Source: Yoonia sp. (GTDB taxonomy: Bacteria; Pseudomonadota; Alphaproteobacteria; Rhodobacterales; Rhodobacteraceae). Taken from it: a stretch of 52,119 bases of DNA. The translations under genes were made by a program, and so were the position numbers. Each line of letters opens with the position of its first letter. Position 1 is the stretch's first letter. Below, one piece after another: positions 8,398-18,571 of the stretch. Under the pieces are notes generated by a model. That model saw nothing but the letters and a program-made list of their open reading frames with translations. It did no database searches and was not told where the DNA came from. The DNA lies in contig JAQXBV010000019.1 of NCBI GenBank assembly GCA_029252195.1, positions 1-52,119 on the forward strand, read 5' to 3'.

Positions 8398-8637
8398 TTA
8401 GACGACCTGTGCCGTCTCAACCGTAAGGTCGAACGAATAGGGCGTCGGATCTTGAGTATCGCGCGAGGCCTCGGGCAATGCCCGCCCGATCCACGCAATC
8501 GCAAGAATTCCAAGGACAATGGCCAAACAAAAGGCCGCCGCATATCCTGCGCCTTTTAGTTGCAACATGAGGACCTGTCCCTTTAGGGCATTCTTCGGGT
8601 CATCGGATGAACCAAGATAGTCATGGGTCTGTTTCAT
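8398..8637 (-). CDS. pufX: PufX, LH1-reaction centre accessory polypeptide
   Basis: A 79-residue single-span membrane protein. The pattern LQLKGAGYAAAF, a hydrophobic span (about 26-50) and then WIGRALPEA matches Rhodobacter PufX, which has KGAG before its helix and GRMLP after it. PufX keeps the LH1 ring open so quinone can leave the reaction centre. It begins 12 bases after the pufM stop, and an AAGGAG site overlaps that stop. The position (pufM-pufX-dxs) is exactly that of Rhodobacter and supports the call, which otherwise rests on low sequence conservation. No pufC is present. Confidence 0.82.
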   Translation of the reverse strand: MKQTHDYLGSSDDPKNALKGQVLMLQLKGAGYAAAFCLAIVLGILAIAWIGRALPEASRDTQDPTPYSFDLTVETAQVV

Positions 8638-8649
8638 TGTTCTCGCTCC

Positions 8650-9579
8650 TTATTGGTCTAGCGGCGCATAGCCGTGGTCTTGCGCCCAGACAAACCAGTT
8701 GTCGACAACAGTGCCGGTTAGCAAAATACCGATACCGCCGCACAGTGTTGTCAGAACCGCAAACCACCAAGCCCAGCGGTGGATACCTTCCATGGTCGCG
8801 TTAAAGCCCATGGTCCAGCGCCAGAACAAGGCCGCACGCTCGGACGCTGTGCCACGGTCAACGATCTGTTCGATCTCGCGCTCGCCGCCGTAACGCGACA
8901 CCGCCAGAATGGTCGCACCATGCATCGCAAACAGCAGGGCCGAGCCATAAAGAAACACGATCGAAAGTGCATGGAACGGATTATAGAACAGGTTACCATA
9001 GGTCAGCGAAAACAGGTTCGTCCAATCAAGGTGCGAGAAGACGCCATAAGGGACGGCCTCGGACCATGATCCCATCATCACAGGGCGGATCAGCCCCAGC
9101 ACCAGAACCAGCCACAACGCAGAGGCGAACGCCCATGCAACATGCTTGCCAAGGCCAAGTTCTTCGGCGCGAAGATAGGTGCGCACCCACCATGTCAACA
9201 GCGACACAAGAAAGAAGAAGCCCGCGATCAGGAACCAGCCACCCTCGTCAAGCGGGGCAAAGCCAAGTCCATATTCGGGCGCAGGCGGCTCAAGCGAGAA
9301 CCAAAACAGGTCACGCATGAAAATCGCGGGCGACCAGTCGGCTTGCTCCCAAAAGTTGAACCCGATGATCATGAACCAGATCGCACCGGTCACAAGCGAG
9401 ATCACCCCGAATGTGCCCAGATAGATCGGGCCAAGCTGCGCGTTGCCAAACACGCCGGCGAGTTTTGAGAACGACGCGGACCCTGTCCGCTCGCGCCCCA
9501 GTGTTCCGGTCGGATCAAGCCCCATTTCGGCGGGACCCTGAACCTGAACCTGGGTAAAGATATTCTGATATTCAGCCAT
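8650..9579 (-). CDS. pufM: Photosynthetic reaction centre M subunit
   Basis: A 309-residue five-helix membrane protein that with PufL binds the special pair, accessory pigments, QA and the iron. It begins [20 protein letters not shown]. Family marks are [33 protein letters not shown], with the His ligands of helices D and E, and [19 protein letters not shown]. The start at 9579 is preferred over the longer frame to 9624 because GGAG precedes it and homology starts there. That puts the first codon 14 bases before the pufL stop, so the genes are not coupled by ATGA. Translational level should follow the LH1 hairpins upstream. Confidence 0.96.
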   Translation of the reverse strand: MAEYQNIFTQVQVQGPAEMGLDPTGTLGRERTGSASFSKLAGVFGNAQLGPIYLGTFGVISLVTGAIWFMIIGFNFWEQADWSPAIFMRDLFWFSLEPPAPEYGLGFAPLDEGGWFLIAGFFFLVSLLTWWVRTYLRAEELGLGKHVAWAFASALWLVLVLGLIRPVMMGSWSEAVPYGVFSHLDWTNLFSLTYGNLFYNPFHALSIVFLYGSALLFAMHGATILAVSRYGGEREIEQIVDRGTASERAALFWRWTMGFNATMEGIHRWAWWFAVLTTLCGGIGILLTGTVVDNWFVWAQDHGYAPLDQ

Positions 9580-9592
9580 AATTATCGTCTCC

Positions 9593-10423
9593 TTACAGGT
9601 CAGCCCACCAGGGCAAGTCAGCATACCAATCCCACCACGCGATCCAGCTGTCGAACCAGATAGTGCCTGAAATCACGATACAGATCGCGCTCCAGAAAAC
9701 CGCGCTTAATGCGAGGAACAGTCCAAGACGGTGGATCCCCAATGGCCCGATCGAATAGCCGACCAAGTCGCGGAAATACGTGTCCTCGTGATCCGGTGTG
9801 GCAATCGGTTTACCCTTTCCGGGGTTCACCGCCGACAGCACCAGCGAGCCGTGCAAGGCCAAGGCAAAACACGTCGTAAAGAAGAACGTGATCGCGATCA
9901 TATGGGCGGGATTGTAGTGGAAATTGCCGTAAGCATAGCCCACGTTATTCACCCAATCGAGGTGACTAAAGATCCCGTAGGGAAAGCCGTGACCCCATGC
10001 ACCCAGCAAAACGGGGCGAATAATCACTAGCGTGACATAGGCCAGAATGGCGATGCTGAAGGCAAATGGCACATGGTATCCCATGCCAAGTTTGCGACAG
10101 ATTTCGACCTCACGCATCATCCAGCTTAGAAACGCGAATGTCGCGCAAAGCGTGATAATCTGCCAAAGCCCGCCTTCGGCCAAAGGTGCAACACCCAAGC
10201 CTACCTCAAGCGCTGGCGGGTTGATCGAGATCAGCCAGGGGTTCCACGTGTCGCCCAAGGACGCACCATAAAAGATCAGTAATGTGCCAAGGGCGGCGAA
10301 AAAGAACGTCGTGACGCCAAAAAAGCCGACATAGAAGGGTCCAACCCAGAAGTCGAACAGATCACCGCCGACCAACGTCCCGCCCCGGACCCTGTATTTT
10401 CTTTCGAAGCTGAGCTGTGCCAT
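9593..10423 (-). CDS. pufL: Photosynthetic reaction centre L subunit
   Basis: A 276-residue five-helix membrane protein of the reaction centre. It begins [36 protein letters not shown] in the sense of the whole family. Ligand regions include [23 protein letters not shown] and [31 protein letters not shown] belongs to helix E. The second in-frame Met (10423) is used because GGAGGAAGAAG lies immediately before it and the extra residues of the longer frame (to 10459) match nothing. Upstream are two stem-loops separating it from pufA. Confidence 0.96.
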   Translation of the reverse strand: MAQLSFERKYRVRGGTLVGGDLFDFWVGPFYVGFFGVTTFFFAALGTLLIFYGASLGDTWNPWLISINPPALEVGLGVAPLAEGGLWQIITLCATFAFLSWMMREVEICRKLGMGYHVPFAFSIAILAYVTLVIIRPVLLGAWGHGFPYGIFSHLDWVNNVGYAYGNFHYNPAHMIAITFFFTTCFALALHGSLVLSAVNPGKGKPIATPDHEDTYFRDLVGYSIGPLGIHRLGLFLALSAVFWSAICIVISGTIWFDSWIAWWDWYADLPWWADL

Positions 10424-10444
10424 CTTCTTCCTCCATGTAGCGCG

Positions 10445-10527
10445 GTTTTGGACAGCCAAAACTCTGGCGCGCTTCTTGCGTAAAATTCGGGTGGTTTGTT
10501 ACGGGCAGCCACAGGGCAGCCCGCAAC
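10445..10527 (-). promoter_or_regulatory. Stem-loops between pufA and pufL
   Basis: In the 123-base gap, one hairpin pairs 10498-10506 with 10519-10527 (GTTGCGGGC with GCCCGTAAC, one G-T wobble, loop of 12) and a second pairs 10445-10451 with 10456-10462 (seven perfect pairs, loop of four). In Rhodobacter, intercistronic hairpins here protect the pufBA segment from 3' decay, giving excess LH1 over reaction centre. The same role is inferred. Confidence 0.65.
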
Positions 10528-10546
10528 ATTATTTAGTCGTTTAGGC

Positions 10547-10717
10547 TTACTCGGTCGCAGCTGCTTCAGCGCCAAAGGCGCGTGTGAACCAGTTGGTCTC
10601 TGGGTTGCTCAGCAGGACGAGGTGAATCATCGCCGCCAGCAAAAACAGGAAAACGCCCTGTGCCACGAAAACGCGGCGTGGGTCGAAGATCAGCCAGATT
10701 TTGTAAAACTGTGCCAT
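10547..10717 (-). CDS. pufA: LH1 antenna alpha polypeptide
   Basis: A 56-residue single-helix antenna protein: [21 protein letters not shown] at the cytoplasmic end, a hydrophobic span, and the bacteriochlorophyll-ligating His in [10 protein letters not shown] (H32), then NPETNW. These are standard LH1-alpha features. GGAGAGGATAG precedes the ATG. It follows pufB by 16 bases. The C-terminal tail FGAEAAATE may be trimmed in the mature protein. Confidence 0.95.
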   Translation of the reverse strand: MAQFYKIWLIFDPRRVFVAQGVFLFLLAAMIHLVLLSNPETNWFTRAFGAEAAATE

Positions 10718-10733
10718 TTTCTATCCTCTCCTA

Positions 10734-10889
10734 TTACCAAGAAAACCAAGGCAGTTTGAAATAAGTCAAAATGTGCGCGATCACTGCCACCGTAGTGAAC
10801 AGATAGAACCCGCTCAGATAGACCGAGTGCAATTCCTGCGCTTGCTCGTCTGTAAGACCTGTGAACGAAAGGTCGGATTTATCAGCCAT
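10734..10889 (-). CDS. pufB: LH1 antenna beta polypeptide
   Basis: A 51-residue single-helix antenna protein: [27 protein letters not shown], then a hydrophobic helix with the ligand His in [10 protein letters not shown] and the aromatic end KLPWFSW. All are LH1-beta hallmarks, including the two conserved histidines. GGAGAATAACT precedes the ATG. It is the first gene of the structural LH1-RC set and lies about 150 bases after pufQ. That gap contains no gene, and I see no clear sigma-70 promoter or PpsR box in it. Confidence 0.95.
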   Translation of the reverse strand: MADKSDLSFTGLTDEQAQELHSVYLSGFYLFTTVAVIAHILTYFKLPWFSW

Positions 10890-11040
10890 AGTTATTCTCC
10901 ATCGAATGTCATGTACTGACGCCGCGCGTCCCCCGCGGCTGGGTTACGACAACGGCTCACCCGCTGCCCTACTCCACCACCCCCGAAGGCATGGCAAATT
11001 TGATGTAACCCATCGTCTCGACCCGACGGATTGGAAACGG

Positions 11041-11268
11041 TTACGCCGAAAAAATCCTCGGCGTGATAAACTGTGCCTGACGCCATGCCGCCTTGATCGG
11101 CCCGCGCTCGGGAAGCTCCATTCGGCGGGTTGCCGACAGCGTCCAAGTCAGACACGCCAGTGGCAAAGTCGCCAGAAAAATCAATGTGAAATACGCATAG
11201 TATTCGCGCTTTTTGCCCGCACGACTTTGACGGGGTTTCAGTTTGTGATCATCCGTAAAGTAAGTCAT
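11041..11268 (-). CDS. pufQ: PufQ, bacteriochlorophyll-linked puf leader protein
   Basis: A 75-residue membrane protein: a basic N-terminus, [21 protein letters not shown] as the membrane span, and a C-terminus with [24 protein letters not shown]. This agrees with Rhodobacter PufQ (EFYVYFALIFLAALP and ITPLIFRA). PufQ is needed for normal bacteriochlorophyll levels and may carry or present tetrapyrrole intermediates. It overlaps the end of bchZ by four bases (ATGA type), so it is translated as part of the bchCXYZ-puf superoperon. Confidence 0.9.
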   Translation of the reverse strand: MTYFTDDHKLKPRQSRAGKKREYYAYFTLIFLATLPLACLTWTLSATRRMELPERGPIKAAWRQAQFITPRIFSA

Positions 11269-12725
11269 TTGGCTCCTCCTGAAGCTGGTTGCAGTCCCTG
11301 AACGGTCTCCAGAACAACCCGCTCTGCACCACTGTCCAAGGCGCGCTTTTCAGCAGCGTCTCGCAGGGTCTTGGCGGCGGAAATACGTGTCAGGACGGGG
11401 TGGCTGGATACAATCTCATCCAGCTTGGCCTGGGCATCGGCATCCCAGGGGAAGTCACGGCGCAGCGGCGTCAACGTCGCCTCCGCCGTGTCCATATCTG
11501 TGCCAAGTGGCAGGATATGAAACAGCGCGTCAAACAGGCCATTGCAGACCTCTTGGACAATATACGTGGCCCCAGCATAGCCCATAAACGGTGTGCCTGT
11601 CGCGCGACGGATCGCGGCACCGGGAAAACTTGCGGGGATAAAGGCCGGTGCTGGGCCAAAGCCAGCTTTCATCTCGGCCATATACATTTTTTCGTTGATC
11701 GAACCCATCACAATCAATGGACGCTTTTGATGCATCCACGCACGGACCTCGTCGTTATTGGTCTTTTTGCCACGGGTTCGGGCCACTGCAAAGGCGCAAG
11801 GCAGACCCAGATCGTTTTCCAGAAAATTACGCACACCACGCGCATAGGTCTCGTTGGCAACAATCGCAAACGACGCGGTCGCAAAGAAATCCTGTGTCAC
11901 AGAGCGCCACAAATCCCACACCGGTTTAATCGTGGAATGTTTCTCGCGCTCGATAAACGGCTCGGGATCAAGACCCAAAAGATCGCCCAGCTTGCGCAAG
12001 AATTTCGTCGTGGAATCAATACCGATCGGCGCTTGTAGATAGGGCTTGTTCAGCACCTCGCATAATCCGCGCCCGAACTCGCGATACAAACAAATGTTTA
12101 CATCCGCATTCACCAGCCCGCGCATTTCGGCCACATGGGCACCCAGCGGCATCACCATATTGACCTCTGCGCCGATCCCCTCAACAAGGCGACGGATTTC
12201 GTGCAGATCGGACGGCATATTAAACGTGCCATACATCGGGCCAAGGATATTGACGCGCGGGGCGGCGCCCTCTTCGCGCTTTTTCTCGGGCGGCATGCGG
12301 CCTTTAGTCATGCCAAATTCGGTGAATATCCACGTCATCGCGCGGTCCGCAGATTCCCATTGATCCTCGTCAATCGTGCGCGGCAGAAACCGTTGGATGT
12401 TCGTGCCCATCGGCGTGACACCACCACCGATCATCTCGGCAATCGATCCCGTCACAACCACTGCAGGCAGTGCCGGGTCAAGCGTTTTCCAAGCACGCAT
12501 CATCGCGGCCTCTGTGCCAGACCCCATCTCGTCTTCGCTCAGACCCGTTACCACAATCGGCAACTCATGAGGCGGCAAGGCGTCGGTGTAATGCAGCACG
12601 GATGTGACAGGCAAATTCTCGCAACCCACGGGGCCGTCGATAACAACCTGCAAACCCTTCACGGCGCAGAATGCGTAAACCGCACCCCAATATCCGCCAG
12701 CGCGATCGTGGTCTTGGACTAACAC
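11265..12725 (-). CDS. bchZ: Chlorophyllide a reductase subunit Z
   Basis: A 486-residue nitrogenase-like subunit. With BchY it forms the catalytic component that receives electrons from BchX and reduces ring B of chlorophyllide a. The protein starts (M)[38 protein letters not shown], containing the Cys ligand region. The GTG at 12725 is the start: it lies eight bases after AAAGGAG and matches the family's N-terminus, whereas the frame open to 12791 adds unconserved residues. Downstream it overlaps pufQ by four bases. In Rhodobacter, sequences near the end of bchZ contain the puf promoter. Confidence 0.95.
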   Translation of the reverse strand: MLVQDHDRAGGYWGAVYAFCAVKGLQVVIDGPVGCENLPVTSVLHYTDALPPHELPIVVTGLSEDEMGSGTEAAMMRAWKTLDPALPAVVVTGSIAEMIGGGVTPMGTNIQRFLPRTIDEDQWESADRAMTWIFTEFGMTKGRMPPEKKREEGAAPRVNILGPMYGTFNMPSDLHEIRRLVEGIGAEVNMVMPLGAHVAEMRGLVNADVNICLYREFGRGLCEVLNKPYLQAPIGIDSTTKFLRKLGDLLGLDPEPFIEREKHSTIKPVWDLWRSVTQDFFATASFAIVANETYARGVRNFLENDLGLPCAFAVARTRGKKTNNDEVRAWMHQKRPLIVMGSINEKMYMAEMKAGFGPAPAFIPASFPGAAIRRATGTPFMGYAGATYIVQEVCNGLFDALFHILPLGTDMDTAEATLTPLRRDFPWDADAQAKLDEIVSSHPVLTRISAAKTLRDAAEKRALDSGAERVVLETVQGLQPASGGAK

Positions 12726-12816
12726 TGTTGCGCTCCTTTTGCGAAGGAGCACGAACGCGATTTGCTGATGCAATCCGCTGCCTCGCGCCATGGCGATTTT
12801 TTACTAAAATACGCCA

Positions 12817-14391
12817 CTAGATCATCTCCGATGCTTTGGCAGCTTTCGCTGCGCGTTCCAGTTTCTTGGCATTGGTGGCGCGGAAACTTGGCTGCAAATT
12901 AGGCGAGCCTTCCCAAACGCCAGCCGTATCACCCGTGCCCACACCCTCAAAGAAGGCGCGCATGTGATCCATCCGGCCCTTATTGGCCATGGCGGTATTC
13001 ACGATTTCGGCCAAGGCGCCGGCCCCCGCAATACCCATCAACGGGCGCGCAGAAATCAGGTTGGTAAAGTAAAGCGACGGGATACCCATCTCTTTGCCCT
13101 TTTGCACGACAGGCGTTGTGCCAATGGCCAGATCAGGCTTGATCGCCTCCATCGCGGCGCAATCATCCTCGAGCGAGGCACGGAATTTGACCTTCACACC
13201 ACGCGCCTCTAGCCATGCGGCGTCATCGGCGGACCACGGTGTTTTTTGCAAGGCGGTGCCAACATAAGGAATGTTTGCGCCACTCTCGATCAACAAACGC
13301 GCGACCAGCAATTCACTGCCTTCATAGCCCGTCAAGGTGATCGTGCCTTTGACCGGATGCGCAGCAAGCGCGCCTTTGATCGCTGGCAAAAACTGGTTTT
13401 GTGCGGCAGCAATCTTGTCTGCTGGCACATTGAACACGTCACCGATCGCCGCGAGCCAATCGCGCGTGCCGTCGTGACCAACGGGTGCCGAGCCTACAAC
13501 TGGACGACCCGCCGCCTGAAATTCGCGCACCGAGGCTGTGTAGAACGGATGGATCGCTGCCACCGCACCGCAATCAAGCGCCGCATATAATTCGCGCCAC
13601 TCACGACACGGAACAACCGGACCCGCGGCAAGGCCAAGCGGAGCCAACATAGCGCCGATCATCATCGGATCAGCAGGGAACATTTCACCCAAAAGAGAAA
13701 CCGTTGGGCGGTCTGATTTTCCAGACGCAGGCATCGCAACAGGGCCAGCCTCGATTTCCGCGCGGGCGTATTTCAGCATCGCACCGGCCAGAACATCCTT
13801 GGCCTCGGCATGTGTCGGAATACCAAATCCGGGCACATCAATGCCCACGATCCGCACGCCGTTGATCTCTTCGGGCAGCAACCGCAGCGGCACGCCCGAC
13901 GCCGTTGGCACGCAAAGGTTTGTCACAATCACCGCGTCAAGTTTGTCAGGATCGGCAATGTCATGCACCGCCTCGCGAATATCCTCAAACAACTTGCCCG
14001 TCACCAGTGTCTCGGAATTGAACGGCACGTAGCCGACAGAGCGGCGCGCACCATAGAAATGCGACACAAAGGTAAGGCCGTAAACGCAGCAGGCCGATCC
14101 CGACAGGATCGTCGCCGTGCGCTTCATCCGCAAACCGACCCGCAGTGACCCGAAAGCAGGGCACATGGATTGCGGCTGATCATGGGGGCCAACTGGATAA
14201 TCGGCGGCAAACTTGTCAAGCAATTCCGAATTACCTGCTTTACGCGCAGCGTCCTTCATCGTCGATCCCGAATGACAGCCCAAACCGTCCGTAGGAATAG
14301 GCATATCCCGGCCTTCGACCTCGGTGCCAGTTTCCACCTGCACCTGATCGGCGTCGTCGTATGAAATTGGGCCTACTTCAGACGTCTTCAT
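12817..14391 (-). CDS. bchY: Chlorophyllide a reductase subunit Y
   Basis: A 524-residue nitrogenase-like protein (NifD/BchN fold) of chlorophyllide oxidoreductase. The N-terminal part has DGLGCHSGSTMKDAARKAG, SMCPAFGSLRVGLRMK and GSACCVYGLTFVSHFYGARRS, which hold conserved cysteines for the shared 4Fe-4S cluster. The start at 14391 (MKTSEVGPI) lies inside the end of bchX; the genes overlap by 14 bases. A longer frame to 14424 is unsupported. The gap to bchZ is about 90 bases. Confidence 0.95.
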   Translation of the reverse strand: MKTSEVGPISYDDADQVQVETGTEVEGRDMPIPTDGLGCHSGSTMKDAARKAGNSELLDKFAADYPVGPHDQPQSMCPAFGSLRVGLRMKRTATILSGSACCVYGLTFVSHFYGARRSVGYVPFNSETLVTGKLFEDIREAVHDIADPDKLDAVIVTNLCVPTASGVPLRLLPEEINGVRIVGIDVPGFGIPTHAEAKDVLAGAMLKYARAEIEAGPVAMPASGKSDRPTVSLLGEMFPADPMMIGAMLAPLGLAAGPVVPCREWRELYAALDCGAVAAIHPFYTASVREFQAAGRPVVGSAPVGHDGTRDWLAAIGDVFNVPADKIAAAQNQFLPAIKGALAAHPVKGTITLTGYEGSELLVARLLIESGANIPYVGTALQKTPWSADDAAWLEARGVKVKFRASLEDDCAAMEAIKPDLAIGTTPVVQKGKEMGIPSLYFTNLISARPLMGIAGAGALAEIVNTAMANKGRMDHMRAFFEGVGTGDTAGVWEGSPNLQPSFRATNAKKLERAAKAAKASEMI

Positions 14392-15397
14392 AAACGACCT
14401 CAAGGCTTTCTTTTGGCGCCGCATTCTTACCGCGCATGTCTAGATCAGTCGCCGGGACCAGCACATAATCCGCACCGGTCTCGGAGGCATCAAAAAGATT
14501 GAGCAATCCGTCTTGATCCAGTGGCGCAGGACGCACAGGCGGGGCAATCCCAACCGCGTCGCCCAGTTGCGCAAACAACGAGCCCCACTTCGAGGCACTC
14601 GTTCCGACAATCTGGTAGTTGGCCGATTTCTTGCGCAGGTCATCGTCCTGCGGAATAGACGCCAGCACCGGAATTTTCACAGCCTCGGCAAAGGCCGCAG
14701 CCTCTCCGGTGCCGTCATCCTTGTTGATCACCAATCCTGCAACACCGACGTTGCCGCCCAGCTTGCGGAAATACTCCACAGCCGAACACACGTTGTTGGC
14801 CACATAAAGCGACTGCAAATCATTGGACGCAACAAGGATCACCTTCTGCGCCATGTCGCGGGCAATCGGCAAGCCAAACCCGCCGCAAACCACATCGCCC
14901 AAAAAGTCGAGCAGCACATAATCAAAGTCCCAGTCATGGAACCCCAGCTTTTCCAACAGCTCGAAACCGTGGATAATGCCGCGACCGCCGCATCCGCGAC
15001 CAACCTCGGGACCACCCAGTTCCATCGCAAACACACCGCCGCGCTTGAAACAGACATCACCGATCTTCACCTCTTCACCCGCCAGCTTCTTCTTGGAAGA
15101 TGTCTCGATGATCGTCGGGCAGGCCTTGCCGCCAAACAACAGGCTCGTCGTGTCCGATTTCGGATCACAGCCAATCAACAAAACACGTTTGCCCTGTTCG
15201 GCCATCATATGCGACAGGTTGGCAAGCGTGAACGATTTCCCGATCCCGCCCTTGCCGTAAATCGCAATGATCTGGGTTTTTGACGTCGGCGTGCCGTGGA
15301 TGATATCCGCCAAGTCCTCGTTGGCTTCATCGCGCAGGCGCTTGTCAAAATCTTTAATCGTGCCGCCGTCTTTAAGGTTTGGAATATCGAGGCTCAT
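14378..15397 (-). CDS. bchX: Chlorophyllide a reductase iron protein
   Basis: A 339-residue homodimeric ATP-dependent reductase of the NifH/BchL family that supplies electrons to BchYZ. The P-loop is YGKGGIGKS (about 47-55), followed by [12 protein letters not shown]. The cluster cysteines lie in [20 protein letters not shown] and [14 protein letters not shown]. The start at 15397 ([12 protein letters not shown]) overlaps the bchC stop as ATGA. It is distinguished from BchL by its longer N-terminus and by the bchC-bchY neighbourhood. Confidence 0.96.
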   Translation of the reverse strand: MSLDIPNLKDGGTIKDFDKRLRDEANEDLADIIHGTPTSKTQIIAIYGKGGIGKSFTLANLSHMMAEQGKRVLLIGCDPKSDTTSLLFGGKACPTIIETSSKKKLAGEEVKIGDVCFKRGGVFAMELGGPEVGRGCGGRGIIHGFELLEKLGFHDWDFDYVLLDFLGDVVCGGFGLPIARDMAQKVILVASNDLQSLYVANNVCSAVEYFRKLGGNVGVAGLVINKDDGTGEAAAFAEAVKIPVLASIPQDDDLRKKSANYQIVGTSASKWGSLFAQLGDAVGIAPPVRPAPLDQDGLLNLFDASETGADYVLVPATDLDMRGKNAAPKESLEVVYEDV

Positions 15398-16335
15398 GCG
15401 TGGCCCTCCCAATCAAGTATCATTTTCAGGCAGCCGGCATCGGTAAATGCAGTTTGGTAGGCTGTTGCCGCGTCTGCGGCCTTCGATGTGTGTGTGATCA
15501 AACCGCCAAGCGACAACGCGCCACTTTCCACAAGCGCACGGGTCGCGATCAAATCGTCTCGGGTCCATTCCGCAGAAACGCGCAAACGGGCCTCTTTCAT
15601 AAAGGCAGGCGGAAAGGCAAAGCTGATCGGCGCGGTATAAAATCCCGCCAAAACAATCTCGCCACCCTTGGCCAGACGGCCAATCAAATCGCCCAGGATA
15701 GCAGCACTGCCCGAGGCGTCATAAATCGATGTATAATCGCGGCGTTTATCGGCATCAGGATGCATAACGCTATAGCCCTCTGCCCCCTCCATCCGGCTCG
15801 GGTCCAATTCCCAGACCGTCGGCGCAGGCGCACCCGCCGCAACAGTCAAACGGGCAAGCAAACGACCCAAAACGCCATGGCCTACAATCAGATCAGGCAC
15901 TGCCTTATGGGGTCCTGCCATCGCATGACGGGCCGTGGCCGCAAGCGCAAGCAAGGCACCCTCGGCACCAAGACCCGCATCAATCTTTGTCACCCGCGCA
16001 GGGTCAGACACCAAAATTCGGGACGCGCCACCAAACAGGCCAAACGCGCCTTCATAGCAATTCGCACCCGGCACAAAAACACGGTCGCCGGTTTTGAAAC
16101 CGCTGGACGCAGGGGCCTCAACCACCTCGCCCGCCGCCTCGTAGCCTGGCACCAAAGGATATCCCATACCCGGAAACGGCGGCATATCACCCGACCAGAA
16201 CAGCTTTTCCGTGCCTGTTGAAATACCAGAATGGGAAATGCGCACAACCAGATCACCCGCGTTTGGCGGCGTGACCTCCAAGACGTCCAACCCAAGATCC
16301 TGCGGACCTTTCAAGATGACGGCTGTTGTCTGCAC
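15394..16335 (-). CDS. bchC: Bacteriochlorophyllide a dehydrogenase
   Basis: A 313-residue zinc-dependent alcohol dehydrogenase-like enzyme that oxidises the C-3 hydroxyethyl group of 3-hydroxyethyl bacteriochlorophyllide to acetyl. The protein starts (M)[37 protein letters not shown] and [15 protein letters not shown] follow, and the nucleotide-binding region begins [16 protein letters not shown]. The GTG at 16335 is preferred: GGGGAGG lies seven bases before it and homology begins there; the frame stays open to 16440 across the PpsR boxes. It heads the bchCXYZ-puf unit. Confidence 0.95.
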   Translation of the reverse strand: MQTTAVILKGPQDLGLDVLEVTPPNAGDLVVRISHSGISTGTEKLFWSGDMPPFPGMGYPLVPGYEAAGEVVEAPASSGFKTGDRVFVPGANCYEGAFGLFGGASRILVSDPARVTKIDAGLGAEGALLALAATARHAMAGPHKAVPDLIVGHGVLGRLLARLTVAAGAPAPTVWELDPSRMEGAEGYSVMHPDADKRRDYTSIYDASGSAAILGDLIGRLAKGGEIVLAGFYTAPISFAFPPAFMKEARLRVSAEWTRDDLIATRALVESGALSLGGLITHTSKAADAATAYQTAFTDAGCLKMILDWEGHA

Positions 16336-16405
16336 GCGTGGTCCTCCCCTTGTGTCCGCACCGCGATTCGCGGTCTTGACGTCGTATGCGATGGTATATC
16401 GTATG

Positions 16406-16449
16406 TGTAACGTAAAACTGACACATTGCTGTGTCAACAAACTTAGACA
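16406..16449. promoter_or_regulatory. Two PpsR boxes before bchC
   Basis: TGTAACGTAAAACTGACA at 16406-16423 and TGTCAACAAACTTAGACA at 16432-16449, both exact TGT-N12-ACA, separated by eight bases. The eight-base separation equals the classical CrtJ/PpsR tandem arrangement at bchC in Rhodobacter. The distal box ends one base before the crtF stop codon (16451-16453), so read-through from crtEF must pass a repressor-bound site. Confidence 0.85.
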
Positions 16450-16450
16450 C

Positions 16451-17575
16451 TTAACTGAAAGGTTTTCTCGCCGTCACGCAGCTTGTCACAAAAGGCCTGC
16501 GCGATTTGGGCGCGCAGATAGCCTCAAAGCCCGCATCACGGCACATCTGCGTGATCTGCGCGGCACTGCGCGCCTTGCCCGTGCGCATCGCCATTGTATA
16601 CAGTGCGAAATAGGCGTCGCCTGCCCGCTCTGGCGCATCACCGCCTGACATCGGCTCCGAGATAATCAAACGCCCACCCGCTGGCAAAGCGGCAAAACAT
16701 TTTGTCAAAAGGTCTATGACGGTCGCATCGCTATGATCATATAAAACCCGCACCAGACTGATTGCATCGGCACCCTCGGGCAGCGGACCGTCGCGAAACG
16801 ACCCCGAAACCAGTGTGGCGCGCGCAGCAAGGCCCGCCCGCACGAATCGGGCCTTTGCACTTGGGGCCACCTGCGGAAGATCAAACAGCCGCAGGGCGAT
16901 ACCGTGATGCGCGGCACCCACGGCCTCCAAAAACGCACCCGACCCGCCACCCACATCAAGAAGGGTTGTGATAGCCCCGAAATCAACCGCGCGCAGCGTA
17001 TCCTCGGCCACCAGAATCTGGCTTTGCGCCATCAGGTCCGAATAGGTCGCGGCAACCTCTGGGGCCATGCCACCGCCAAACACATAGGGCCAGAAATCCG
17101 CAAGCTCGGTCTCGACCTCACCACGAAAGAACGCGACCGGATCGGCCAGATCGCGGTAAAGCACGTCGTGATGCCGGATCATCTGCGACAGGCCCGGCAC
17201 ACCAACCAAGGCAGCCCCCCTGCGGCTTAATCCGTAGCGCCCCGCGCGCTTGGCCTTCAGCACCTTCAGTGCAACAGCCGCACGCAGCAAAACCTCCATC
17301 CGCTCTGGTGGCACGTGACAGCGTCGCGCCAGCGTCGGCGCATCGCAATCGGCCTCCAGCAGCATCGCGGGAATATCAAGTGTCACCAGCGCCATTAAAA
17401 TCTGCGAATGGCAAAACCCTGCCAGCAGGTCAAACAGCGCCTCGCCCTCACGGCGCACCAGACGCCGTGTGAGCGGAAACGCCGCCGCCCATTTTTGAAA
17501 TTTGCGTGATGCAATCAATCGCGATTGCCACCCGCGCCAACCTTGGACAGGCACAGGTAGATCGGCGAGTGTCAT
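16451..17575 (-). CDS. crtF: Hydroxyneurosporene O-methyltransferase
   Basis: A 374-residue SAM-dependent methyltransferase that methylates the tertiary hydroxyl made by CrtC, giving the methoxy group of spheroidene-series carotenoids. The N-terminal dimerisation region ([23 protein letters not shown]) precedes the SAM motif [19 protein letters not shown] and the later [11 protein letters not shown] and [10 protein letters not shown] segments. These are typical of plant-COMT-like bacterial O-methyltransferases. Its ATG directly follows the crtE stop (TAGATG), so the two genes are cotranscribed. Confidence 0.93.
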   Translation of the reverse strand: MTLADLPVPVQGWRGWQSRLIASRKFQKWAAAFPLTRRLVRREGEALFDLLAGFCHSQILMALVTLDIPAMLLEADCDAPTLARRCHVPPERMEVLLRAAVALKVLKAKRAGRYGLSRRGAALVGVPGLSQMIRHHDVLYRDLADPVAFFRGEVETELADFWPYVFGGGMAPEVAATYSDLMAQSQILVAEDTLRAVDFGAITTLLDVGGGSGAFLEAVGAAHHGIALRLFDLPQVAPSAKARFVRAGLAARATLVSGSFRDGPLPEGADAISLVRVLYDHSDATVIDLLTKCFAALPAGGRLIISEPMSGGDAPERAGDAYFALYTMAMRTGKARSAAQITQMCRDAGFEAICAPKSRRPFVTSCVTARKPFS

Positions 17576-18466
17576 CTACTCACCTGGAATTTTGCTGGCA
17601 TTCCGGTTGGCACGCCATTGCATCGGCGTCAGCGCCTCGGCCTGTGCGTTGACCATTTTGGCCAGCATCGCCTCACCGGGGCAGCGCGGGATCGACGAGA
17701 TAGCGCCGCCCAGAATATCTTTCATCCGGTCAATCGCACCTGCAACGCCCAGTTCCGTTACCGCGTTCGGGCGGCCATGCAGGTCATCTTGTCCCACAGG
17801 CTTGCCCAATGTGTCGGCGTCATAAAGCGCGTCACGCAAATCATCGGCCACCTGAAACGCCTCGCCAATGCGTGCGCCCAGATCTTCCCACTGCTCTGCG
17901 TCCTGCCCTGCCGCAACAGCGCCCATCTGGGTTGCTGCAATAAACAGCGCGCCGGTTTTAGCGCGGTGATAGGCGCGCAAATCAATCTTGTCCTCGCTCT
18001 CCCACCCTTGGCCCGCACAAATGCCGTTTGGCATGCCGGTGCGAGTCGCAAGAATACGGATCAGCTCCACCGCACGCATTGGGTCATGCACAGCGGCCTT
18101 CGCCAGCACCTCAAACGCCATGATGATCAAACTGTCACCCGTCAGCACCGCCAAAGGCTCGCCGTAAGCGCGATGCACCGTGGGCTTGCCACGGCGGGTG
18201 TCGGCATTGTCAAAGCTTGGTAGATCGTCATGCACCAGCGATGCACAATGGATGAGCTCAAGGGCCGCGCCAGCCGCATCAGCCAATGGCGGACAATCAT
18301 CACCGCAGGCCGCAGCAACGCTCATCAAAATAATGGGCCTGATCCGCGCACCCCCGGGGGTGACGGCATAATGCAGTGCCGAGGCCAGCTTGCCCGGCGA
18401 AGGCGCTGCCTGCCCGTGTTTGATCGCGGTCAGAATTGCGTGGTCAATGCGGGTTGCGAATGGCAT
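17576..18466 (-). CDS. crtE: Geranylgeranyl diphosphate synthase
   Basis: A 296-residue all-alpha prenyltransferase that makes GGPP for phytoene synthesis and for the bacteriochlorophyll tail. The first Asp-rich motif is HDDLPSFDNADTRRG and the second is QVADDLRDA; GGARIRPIILM and FEVLAKAAV also fit. The start at 18466 (MPFATRIDHAIL) has GAGGTG just upstream; the frame open to 18499 runs into the PpsR box. It is the first gene of the crtEF-bchCXYZ-puf run and is divergent from crtD. Confidence 0.94.
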   Translation of the reverse strand: MPFATRIDHAILTAIKHGQAAPSPGKLASALHYAVTPGGARIRPIILMSVAAACGDDCPPLADAAGAALELIHCASLVHDDLPSFDNADTRRGKPTVHRAYGEPLAVLTGDSLIIMAFEVLAKAAVHDPMRAVELIRILATRTGMPNGICAGQGWESEDKIDLRAYHRAKTGALFIAATQMGAVAAGQDAEQWEDLGARIGEAFQVADDLRDALYDADTLGKPVGQDDLHGRPNAVTELGVAGAIDRMKDILGGAISSIPRCPGEAMLAKMVNAQAEALTPMQWRANRNASKIPGE

Positions 18467-18489
18467 GGGCACCTCTAGGTTTAGCACTA

Positions 18490-18532
18490 TGTAATGCATT
18501 GCTTACACTACATGTGTAAACTAGAGTGGACA
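18490..18532. promoter_or_regulatory. Two PpsR boxes between crtE and crtD
   Basis: TGTAATGCATTGCTTACA at 18490-18507 and TGTAAACTAGAGTGGACA at 18515-18532, both exact TGT-N12-ACA, seven bases apart. They lie between the divergent starts at 18466 (crtE) and 18572 (crtD), so one repressor tetramer could control both carotenoid transcripts. Confidence 0.85.
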
Positions 18533-18571
18533 CATTCTCGCCGCTTGTCAATTCTTCTATCAAGGACGCCC

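Noticed and set aside
15379..16221. A 280-residue plus-strand frame opposite bchC
   Set aside because: Antisense to bchC, rich in Arg/His/Gln as expected for a shadow frame.
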